In this document: piece by piece, positions 1 to 6,800 of the stretch
How positions within the stretch are numbered: the first letter of the stretch is position 1
Layout of the letters: each line of letters starts with the position of its first letter
Assembly (NCBI GenBank): GCA_009774615.1
Contig: VSOC01000011.1
Coordinates: 30,565-38,641, forward strand
DNA length: 8,077 bases
Origin: Lachnospiraceae bacterium
Lineage (GTDB): Bacteria > Bacillota > Clostridia > Lachnospirales > Lachnospiraceae
Direction of reading: 5' to 3'
Notes under the pieces: model-generated
Databases searched by the model: none
What the model was told of the DNA's origin: nothing
The model's input: only the letters and a program-made list of their open reading frames with translations
Program-made: the position numbers and the translations under genes

Positions 1-22
1 GTAAATAAACCGTAAATAAACC
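1..22. repeat. 11-bp tandem direct repeat at the window edge
   Basis: The unit GTAAATAAACC occurs twice back to back (1-11 and 12-22). It is followed by a shorter near-repeat, AATCCGC, at 24-30 and 32-38. The stretch is rich in TAA stops and holds no coding sequence I can support. It is probably the tail or 3' flank of an upstream gene, which by operon convention would be the sugar-binding protein. That gene is outside the window, so this is only an inference. Confidence 0.55.
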
Positions 23-58
23 GAATCCGCAAATCCGCGGAGTATCTGATTCAAAAAC

Positions 59-107
59 AATCCGGCAAAACATGACAGCGATTAAGCTAAAGTTTTGCCG
101 GATTTTT
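59..107 (+). terminator. Intercistronic stem-loop with short T tract upstream of the permease genes
   Basis: The arms AATCCGGCAAAAC (59-71) and GTTTTGCCGGATT (92-104) are perfectly complementary over 13 bp with a 20-nt loop, and a five-T run covers 103-107. This has the form of a rho-independent terminator. It sits only 6 nt before the AGGAGG of the first permease gene, and no promoter is visible between them. It therefore more likely acts as a leaky terminator or as a 3' stabilising structure for an upstream message, as is common between binding-protein and permease genes. The role is inferred; the structure is seen directly. Confidence 0.75.
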
Positions 108-123
108 AAAAGGAGGGCTTTTT

Positions 124-1014
124 ATGCATACGCTTGCCAGGAAGAAACGAAATTTTATCGTGGTTTCTCTGCTTGTGCCCACATTGCTTTTGATTGGCTT
201 TGTGGTATTTCCGGCGTTGGATTTAATTCGGATGAGTTTTACCAACTGGGACGGGTATTCGCCGAGCAGCGATTTTATTGCTCTGGAAAATTATCGGTCA
301 ATGTTTCACAATGCGGACTTATGGCAGTCCTTAAAGAATAATGGGGTGTATTTTGTCGTGCATCTGTGTATGATTCCCATCGAGCTTGCTTTTGCCGTGC
401 TTTTGGTGTCGAAGCTTAAGGGGGCAAAGTTTTATAAAACCATGGTGTTCATGCCCTATATTATTAACGGTGTGGCGATTGCCTATGCGTTTTCCTACTT
501 TTTCTCGCCGATTAACGGGGCATTTGATGCAATCTTAAATCTTCTGCATCTGGGGATGCTTAAGCAGAACTGGCTGTCCGATCCGAAGATTGTCAATTTT
601 GTGCTTTCCTTTGTATCGCTCTGGCGTTTCTCTGGCTATCATATCGTGCTGTTTATGGCATCGTTGCAGTCCTTACCGCAGGATGTGCAGGAGGCGGCAA
701 GGGTAGACGGGGCAAATGCATGGCAGATGTTTAAGTATATCCAGATACCGGCGATTATGCTGATGGTGGATTTCATCCTCTTTGACAACATCCGCGGTGC
801 GCTGCAGGTATTCGATATTCCGTTCGTTATCACCGGGGGCGGGCCGGGCTATGCGTCATCGACCTTTACGCTTTACACCATTAAAACGGCATTTACCTTC
901 TCCAACTTTGGTCTGGCGTCAACGATGGCGGTGGCGATTATGGTGATGATTGTGGTGATCTATGTGATACAGAATAAACTGATTCACGGTCTGATTTTAA
1001 AGGAGGATAAGTAG
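124..1014 (+). CDS. Sugar ABC transporter permease, MalF/UgpA-like (CUT1 family)
   Basis: This is a 296-residue integral membrane protein, the usual size for the first permease of a CUT1 carbohydrate importer. The start is supported by AGGAGG at 111-116, 7 nt upstream of the ATG. A short basic N-terminus (residues 4-9 include R and three K/R) leads into a first membrane helix at about 11-30, and further hydrophobic segments follow at about 74-95, 105-127, 157-180, 208-222 and 264-283. The cytoplasmic EAA loop that docks on the ATPase spans about 190-209 and contains EAARVDGA and a terminal IP. The TGGGPG motif at 237-242, followed by a Ser/Thr-rich stretch, is typical of MalF/UgpA-type subunits. 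It should pair with the next gene's product to form the membrane channel. The substrate cannot be read from the sequence; the neighbouring GH5 enzyme suggests beta-glucan or related oligosaccharides. No ATPase gene lies nearby. Confidence 0.95.
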   Translation: MHTLARKKRNFIVVSLLVPTLLLIGFVVFPALDLIRMSFTNWDGYSPSSDFIALENYRSMFHNADLWQSLKNNGVYFVVHLCMIPIELAFAVLLVSKLKGAKFYKTMVFMPYIINGVAIAYAFSYFFSPINGAFDAILNLLHLGMLKQNWLSDPKIVNFVLSFVSLWRFSGYHIVLFMASLQSLPQDVQEAARVDGANAWQMFKYIQIPAIMLMVDFILFDNIRGALQVFDIPFVITGGGPGYASSTFTLYTIKTAFTFSNFGLASTMAVAIMVMIVVIYVIQNKLIHGLILKEDK

Positions 1015-1848
1015 ATGAAACAGCGGACAATAACACAGATAGGAAAACAGATCATCTGCATCGGCATGGTTATCCTGGTTATCCTTCCGATTTTGCTCAC
1101 CCTTTTTGCCGCATTTAAGACGAAGGGCGATATGGTAAAGACCTCGCCCCTGCTTCTTCCGCCCTTAGAGAGGATTACCTTTGAAAACTTTGCCAAGGTG
1201 CTGAAAGATAAGTATCTGCTGGTGGGCTTTAAAAATACGGGAATTATCCTGGTAGTCAGCATTTTCTTTAATGTTTTATTTGGGACAATGACGGCGTTTA
1301 TTATTGAACGGTTTAATTTTAAATTTAAAAAGGTGATTGTGGGACTGTTCTTTGCGGGGATGCTGATTCCCACGTTTGTTACAGAAATTGCACGGTTTAA
1401 GATTATCAACGGGTTAATGCTGTACAACAGCCTGGGAGCGCCGATTGTTATCTATGTGGCTTCGGATTTAATGCAGCTTTATATTTACCGGCAGTTTATC
1501 TCCACCCTGCCGATCTCCCTGGACGAGAGTGCGCTTTTGGACGGGTGCGATTATTTTGGTCTGTTCTGGAGGATTATCTTCCCGCTTCTGGCTCCGGCTA
1601 CGGCTACGGTGGTGATTATCAAGGCCATTAATATTATTAACGATATGTACGTTCCTTATCTGTACATGCCGAAAAACTCCCTGCGGACGCTGACGACTTT
1701 TTTGATGAACTTTGCTAATGCGCAGCAGGGTTCGTGGCAGAAGCTGGCGGCGGGCATTATTATCATTATGCTGCCGACGATTTTGATTTACGTGTTCTTC
1801 CAGCGCTATATCCTGGCGGGCGTGGCTGCGGGGGCGGTGAAGGAATAG
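1015..1848 (+). CDS. Sugar ABC transporter permease, MalG/UgpE-like (CUT1 family)
   Basis: This 277-residue membrane protein is the second permease of the importer. Its ATG directly follows the TAG of the first permease, and AAAGGAGG at 999-1006 lies 8 nt upstream inside the preceding coding sequence, so the two are almost certainly co-transcribed and translationally linked. A membrane helix occurs at about 13-33, with others at about 73-96, 107-125, 142-156, 191-208 and 246-263. The EAA loop runs about 171-190 and ends in IIFP. It departs from the usual consensus, reading ESALLDGC where EAAxxDGA is typical. The C-terminal tail, with FFQRYI followed by an AGAVKE ending, is characteristic of MalG-type subunits, so the gene looks full length. 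The ATPase partner is expected to be encoded elsewhere. The substrate is inferred only from context. Confidence 0.95.
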   Translation: MKQRTITQIGKQIICIGMVILVILPILLTLFAAFKTKGDMVKTSPLLLPPLERITFENFAKVLKDKYLLVGFKNTGIILVVSIFFNVLFGTMTAFIIERFNFKFKKVIVGLFFAGMLIPTFVTEIARFKIINGLMLYNSLGAPIVIYVASDLMQLYIYRQFISTLPISLDESALLDGCDYFGLFWRIIFPLLAPATATVVIIKAINIINDMYVPYLYMPKNSLRTLTTFLMNFANAQQGSWQKLAAGIIIIMLPTILIYVFFQRYILAGVAAGAVKE

Positions 1849-1986
1849 GAGCCGTAATGTTTTTTTGTGAGGAGTATGGAAATCGTTAGGTTTTGCCTGC
1901 TGCTTTGCGTAGCGCGAACCGCCGGGTTTTGCTAAATATGTCAGGAAAAAGCGCTGATTTTTACAGTGTTTTCATTGTCGTATTTC

Positions 1987-1995
1987 TGTTATAAT
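1987..1995 (+). promoter_or_regulatory. Extended -10 promoter for the response regulator gene
   Basis: TGTTATAAT at 1987-1995 is a perfect TATAAT hexamer preceded by the TGn extension. It lies 42 nt before the start codon at 2038, so the leader would be about 35 nt. The -35 region is weak: TGTTTT at 1967-1972 has 17-bp spacing and TTTTCA at 1969-1974 has 15-bp spacing. An extended -10 can compensate for a poor -35. The rest of the 1849-2037 gap holds a T7 run at 1860-1866 and an imperfect GC-rich hairpin at 1914-1932, but no convincing terminator after the permeases. Read-through from the transporter operon is therefore possible. Confidence 0.65.
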
Positions 1996-2037
1996 AACTT
2001 TGACAGAGATTCATCATTGAATAAGGGGAGGGAAAAG

Positions 2038-3579
2038 ATGATGTTTACGGCAATGATTATTGATGATGAAACGACGGTTCGTGAAGGGATTAAGGCGCTG
2101 ATTGCCTGGGAAGCAGAAGGCTTTCGTCTGGGAAGCTGCGGAAGGGACGGACGGGAAGGTCTGGCAAATATCCTGCGGGAAAACCCCGATCTGGTGCTGG
2201 TGGATATTAAGATGCCGGGGCTGACGGGGCTGGAAGTGATTGAAGAGGCGAAGAAGCAGGGATTTTTGGGGCATTTTTTGATTTTAACAGGGTTTTCCGA
2301 GTTTGAATATGCAAAGACGGCGATTTCCATGGGCGTGGACGGCTATCTTTTAAAGCCGATTGATGAGGACGAACTTTTAGCGTATGTGAAGAAAATCCGG
2401 GGAGAACTCGAGGAACATGTCCGTCTGTCGAAGTACCATAAAAAGAATGAGGGAAAGGCGCGTCAGGAACTTCTGCGGAGAATTGTCTTAAATGAGGGAA
2501 CGGCTGAGGAATGGGAGAGGGAGCTTGCGGTGTACCAGCTGCCCTTGGACAAGGGAGTAATTTTCTGCGCGGCTATCTGTAAGGAGGATGAAGCCGGCCA
2601 GGAAAAGGGCGGGAAAAAGCTTCTGGAAAAGGTGGAACGGCTGATTGACGGGGATACGGCCTGCAAAGGGATGATTTCCATGGAAGATCAGGTGGTTTTA
2701 ATCGGGCAGGGCACAGAGTACGGGCAGTGGAAGGCAAGGATGGAAAAGCATGGCAAGCGGCTGAAAAGTTATTTTGGCAGCGGGCTGAAAATTGCCATTG
2801 GCAATAATGTCCGGGACTGGAGAGAGTTGTTTTGCTCCTATGAGAGCGCCAGCTATCTGATGGAACAGGAATTTATCTTTGACCATGAAGATATTCTGAC
2901 GATTGATTTAATCTGCAATCTGGAAGGTATCCATGAGGCCGTGACGGTGGAATGGATGGAAATGCTGATTGAGGTCGGCGAGGAAGAAGGGATTAAGCGG
3001 GCCATGGGACTGCTTCGGGAGTATTGCACCTGGCATTTGTTTAAAGAATCGGAAATCAAGCTGATGCTGATTCAGGATTTAATTCAAATCCAGATGCGGC
3101 TCGCCAAGAAATATCCCTCGTCGGATTTTTCCAATGATGCATTGCAGCAGCGGTTAAAGCTTTTGATGGCGGCGGAGGATATGAAGGGGCTTTTGCAGTG
3201 CTATGAAGAGGCACTGATGGAATTCAGCAAAAAGATTGGCATCGGCGGGGGCGGAAATATTATCCGGCGGGTGTATTATTATATGGAAAAGAACTACCAT
3301 AAAGATTTAAAGTTAGAAAATATTTCCAAAAACTTCAATTATAACAGTGCTTATCTGGGAAAGCTTTTCCGGAAAGAGATGGGGGAAACCTTTAACAATT
3401 CCCTGGACAGGATCCGAATTACCAATGCGAGGAAGCTTTTGGAAGAAACCGATTTAAAAGTGTATCAGATTTCCGAGCAGGTGGGATACAGCAGTATTGA
3501 CTATTTTTATATGAAGTTTAAGAAATATGTGGGAATTAGTCCGAAGGAGTATCGGAAGAATCGGAATGAATTTTTATAA
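2038..3579 (+). CDS. YesN-type response regulator: receiver domain plus AraC-family DNA-binding domain
   Basis: This 513-residue protein is a two-component transcription regulator. The receiver domain covers about residues 4-120, with the acidic triad at D9, D10 and E11, phospho-acceptor D56 in the motif LVDIKMPG, T84, Y103 and K106 of LLKP. A middle region at about 125-400 matches no motif I recognise and is typical of YesN-like proteins. The C-terminal 407-513 is an AraC/XylS double helix-turn-helix; its second HTH and signature (QISEQVGYSSIDYF ... VGISPKEYR) lie at about 471-506. The reading frame is open from 1966, but that start would overlap the promoter. GGGGAGGG at 2025-2032 points to ATG 2038 or the adjacent ATG 2041. 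YesN proteins usually pair with a YesM-type membrane sensor kinase, and none is in the window. It lies 189 bp after the permeases on the same strand and probably controls them, and possibly the GH5 gene. Confidence 0.93.
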   Translation: MMFTAMIIDDETTVREGIKALIAWEAEGFRLGSCGRDGREGLANILRENPDLVLVDIKMPGLTGLEVIEEAKKQGFLGHFLILTGFSEFEYAKTAISMGVDGYLLKPIDEDELLAYVKKIRGELEEHVRLSKYHKKNEGKARQELLRRIVLNEGTAEEWERELAVYQLPLDKGVIFCAAICKEDEAGQEKGGKKLLEKVERLIDGDTACKGMISMEDQVVLIGQGTEYGQWKARMEKHGKRLKSYFGSGLKIAIGNNVRDWRELFCSYESASYLMEQEFIFDHEDILTIDLICNLEGIHEAVTVEWMEMLIEVGEEEGIKRAMGLLREYCTWHLFKESEIKLMLIQDLIQIQMRLAKKYPSSDFSNDALQQRLKLLMAAEDMKGLLQCYEEALMEFSKKIGIGGGGNIIRRVYYYMEKNYHKDLKLENISKNFNYNSAYLGKLFRKEMGETFNNSLDRIRITNARKLLEETDLKVYQISEQVGYSSIDYFYMKFKKYVGISPKEYRKNRNEFL

Positions 3580-3590
3580 AGTTTCTGTCC

Positions 3591-3784
3591 AATTTTTTGG
3601 TATTGCATTGCAAGTAAGAACAGGAATATACAGCGACTTATTCAGAATATGAGTTGGGGGATGCTGCAAAAATGGTGAATAATCACTTTTGCAGCATCCC
3701 TTTTTCTGCGCTTGAGGATAAAGATAGATTTCTTTTAGCAAATCTCTAAAAATCAAGACTTTCTCCTCTGATTTTTTGGGTATT
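3591..3784. repeat. Imperfect direct repeat flanking the terminator
   Basis: ATTTTTTGGTATT at 3592-3604 recurs as ATTTTTTGGGTATT at 3771-3784. Both copies are preceded by a similar TTTCT-containing pyrimidine stretch (3582-3586 and 3760-3764), and both are followed by AAGAACAG, directly in the second copy and after an 11-nt insertion in the first. The second copy lies just upstream of the putative GH5 promoter. It could be a paired regulator site or a small local duplication; neither is shown. Confidence 0.4.
3658..3705 (+). terminator. Strong rho-independent terminator after the response regulator gene
   Basis: GGGATGCTGCAAAA (3658-3671) pairs perfectly with TTTTGCAGCATCCC (3687-3700), giving a 14-bp stem with a 15-nt loop and a five-T tract at 3701-3705. 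It lies 78 nt after the regulator's stop codon and separates that gene from the GH5 gene, which therefore needs its own promoter. Confidence 0.92.
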
Positions 3785-3801
3785 AAGAACAGTGGGACAG
3801 A

Positions 3802-3810
3802 TGGTAGAAT
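3802..3810 (+). promoter_or_regulatory. Candidate extended -10 promoter for the GH5 gene
   Basis: TGGTAGAAT at 3802-3810 combines a TGn extension with a near-consensus -10 (TAGAAT). No good -35 is found at 16-18 bp; ATTAAG at 3782-3787 is the 17-bp-spaced hexamer. A weak -35 would fit a promoter that needs an activator, such as an AraC-type regulator. The resulting leader would be about 65 nt and would contain the inverted repeat at 3828-3855. Confidence 0.45.
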
Positions 3811-3827
3811 GATATTACGGAAAAATA

Positions 3828-3855
3828 TGTTACTGTTTATACGTTCACAGTAACA
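3828..3855. promoter_or_regulatory. Inverted repeat in the GH5 leader, overlapping a cre-like site
   Basis: TGTTACTGT (3828-3836) and ACAGTAACA (3847-3855) are perfect 9-bp inverted arms around a 10-nt spacer. They lie between the candidate -10 and the GH5 ribosome binding site (GGGAGG, 3871-3876). Inside, TTTATACGTTCACA at 3836-3849 matches the Bacillus cre consensus TGWAANCGNTNWCA except at the second and fifth bases. It could be an operator for a LacI-family repressor or CcpA acting as a roadblock, or an RNA hairpin. No T tract follows, so a terminator is unlikely. The symmetry is seen; the binding protein is inferred. Confidence 0.55.
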
Positions 3856-3881
3856 AAAATATCACAAATAGGGAGGTAGCG

Positions 3882-6800
3882 ATGAGAAGAGCATGGAAAA
3901 GCCGTGTTATCCGAGCGGCGGCAAAATTACTTGCAGTAACCGTAACCGCAACATCCTGTCTTTCCGGTATGGCATTTACCGCCAGGGCCGAAGGATACGG
4001 GAAAAATGGCATCGTGCGGGATATGACCTCGCAGCAGTTAGTAGAGGATATGGGACTGGGGTATAATATCGGAAATACCTTTGACAGTATCGGTTCCTTT
4101 ATCACGGAAACTGATCCCTGGGAGTACCAGAAGGCATGGGGAAACGACCCGGTATCGCAGTTATTTATCCAGAAGGTCAGGGAAAGCGGATTTAAGACGG
4201 TTCGTCTGCCGGTAAGCTGGGCGCACTGGATTGATGCGAACAACCAGATTAACCCAGGCTATCTGCAGGCCGTGCAGACGGTGGTGGACTGGTGTATGGA
4301 TGAAGATATGTATGTAATCTTAAACATTCACCATGACAGCGGTGCAGCGGATACATCCTGGATTCGTAACGCAGCGACGGACTGGGATGGGACAACGGTC
4401 AAGTATGCGGCGGTATGGACGCAGATCAGTAATCATTTTAAAAATTACGGCGATCATCTGATTTTTGAAGGTATGAATGAAGTAGAGTTTCCTGCTGCAC
4501 CGACGATGGCAAGGCAGTATGAAATCTTAAATGGAATGAATCAGCTTTTTGTGGATACGGTGCGTGCAACAGGGGGAAATAATGCCCTCAGGCATCTGCT
4601 GATTCCCGGCTACAATACGAATATCGAGCGTTCCTGTGCCCGTCGTTATCAGATGCCTGCAGACCCGGCAAATCACTGCATTTTGTCGATCCACTATTAC
4701 AGCCCGCCAGCTTTTTGCGTGGCAGAACATAATGTAGACTGGGCGGTTCCGGTGACGACCTGGGGAACAGAAGAGGATCTGAAGCGGGTAGAAGCGGATT
4801 TTGATCTTCTGGCTGAACATTACCTTTCCAAAGGGGTTCCGGTTATTATCGGTGAGTACGGTGTACTGACAGAAGATCAGAAAGATCCGGAGAGTATCCG
4901 AGCTTATGTGAGTAAAGTGCCGGAAATCATTATGCAGTACGGTATGTGCCCTGTTTTGTGGGATACCAGCAATGCCGGTGATATGAAATTTATCGAGCGT
5001 ACTACGGGCGAATTTTATGATCCGCAGATTAAAGCGAACTATCAGGCACTGGCACAGAGAAAAGCTCTGGGACAGATTCAGAAGAAGGAATTTCATTTCC
5101 AGGTATATCAAAGAGTAAGTCTTCCGATTCGTCCCGGCGGATGGGTGTCCCTGGATGCTTATGAACCGGAAAAAATTCTTGGCGTGGCATTTGAACTGGA
5201 CTGTGCAGGCGACTGGGACAGCTACGGCGGAGGCGGACTGTACCTGGACGGCTGGGATAACATGCCGCAGTGGAATTTCGGCAGTGTATACGACGAAGTC
5301 GTTTACATGTTCAGCGCCGAAGAACGGGCAAGAATAAAAGATCAGCTTGGCGTTTTTATATTTTGGATGGATGAATCCAAGGGAGGAAACCGCAGAGAAG
5401 AATTATCCGTTAAAGGTGGACAGATTACGCTTTTATACGGAGAAAATGAACTGGTTAATGCTCCAAGGCAGCTTACGGGTACAGTTTCCGGCAAGAGTTC
5501 CGGAGGTTTTGGCGGAGGAGGAGGAAGCAGCCGTTATCCGAACAACAACACGGAACCTGTGGGCGATGAAACGAATAATGAGAAAACTAATCTTTATTAC
5601 TCCCTGCATGAGGGCAAAGAAGTTGTCAAAGAAGGCGTATTAAAGAAAGGGAGAAACAGCAAAACCTCAGAGGAAGATACCGAAACAGGAGCCTATAAAA
5701 TTAAGATTAAGGACTTTTGTCCGGACTATGCGGTAGGAGATAAGGTGCGTGTCAATGTCAGCTATCTGTCCGATGAAGGAAGCCCAAGTATTGCGCTGGT
5801 AACGACCGAGAACGGCTATACCAGTTCGGATGACAACGGAATAAGAAATAAAAACACCCTGGTCTGGGACTGTGTACCGCCGGACGGGGAAGTAACATTG
5901 AATCTCTGGTATCTGGGAAATAACAAGTACTTTATGTATAAGGTTTCCTGTGAAATCCTTGAAAAAGTTCCGGGATTTGCTGTTGATGATATCAATAATC
6001 ATGACAGTTTTGGAGAACCGGAGAGAACAGAAGACACCGACGATAAGGGCAATCCTATCATTACGATGACCTATCCATTTTCTCTGTCTGAACTTGCACG
6101 GGTGTCCGATGTGGAACTTGGGGAGGACTGCCGGATTAAACTCACCGTCTATCCCGTGGCTAAGCCGCAGGAAGGCGACGAGTACAGCGTGTATTTTGAG
6201 GATATCAACGGCGTGAAGGTAACAGGAAGCTTGGAAGGAAGCAGCGTAACCTTAATCGGAACACCGAAGGATGATACCGTTTATTTTGCATTTACAACAA
6301 AGAATACCGCAGCAGCGCAGAGCACAAAGGGAGCTTTTCCGCCGGTGTCCTTCAGCAACTTTGTATTAAAGCAGCTTCCGGCGATAGATATTTTGGCAGA
6401 GATAGTTTCTAGTGGACGGGTAGAAATATCCTCAACCAAAGCAAATCCCAGACCGATTGAAGAAACCGATAAAGCTGAGGACGGCGTTAAGGTTTACTTT
6501 GAATACGAAGGAAATAATGTAAAAGAAGATCTTGACGGTGCTCTTGTGGTCAACGGCGACTGGGATTACACGAACGATAAGTGGGTGGTAAGAACAGATG
6601 AAAACGGAGAATACATTTGGTGCGCAGGAAGTGCACAGAGTACCGTAATGTTATCCTTGTGGACCATTAAATCTTCTTTCCGGATTACAAGTGTTGTCGG
6701 TGTGCGAAAGTCCGAAAAAGCGCCGGCACTTGCCGAAAATGAAGAACTAATGACCGAGGGAGAAGACGGAAAATACCATGTGCCCGAAGGGAAGCGGCTG

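Noticed and set aside
72..341. Open frame of 89 codons on the + strand overlapping the first permease
   Set aside because: Its start lies in the hairpin loop, it has no ribosome binding site, and it overlaps the clearly supported permease frame.
1914..1932. GC-rich hairpin after the permease genes as a terminator
   Set aside because: The stem is only about 7 bp with a G-U pair and a bulge, and no T tract follows, so I would not call termination from it.
2000..2005. Perfect TTGACA hexamer
   Set aside because: No -10-like sequence lies 16-18 bp downstream (the region is the AAGGGG ribosome binding site), so it is probably chance.
3957..3959. Cys26 in the signal peptide as a lipoprotein attachment site
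   Set aside because: The preceding residues ATS lack the Leu expected at -3 of a lipobox, and a good signal peptidase I site (ARA36) follows.
4527..5111. 194-codon open frame on the - strand inside the GH5 gene
   Set aside because: It lies antisense to the catalytic domain with all GH5 motifs on the + strand, shows no recognisable domain, and is best read as a shadow frame.
5155..5643. Two + strand open frames (5155-5337 and 5347-5643) suggesting a break in the GH5 gene
   Set aside because: Both are in another frame. The frame starting at 3882 passes through this region without a stop, so there is no frameshift.
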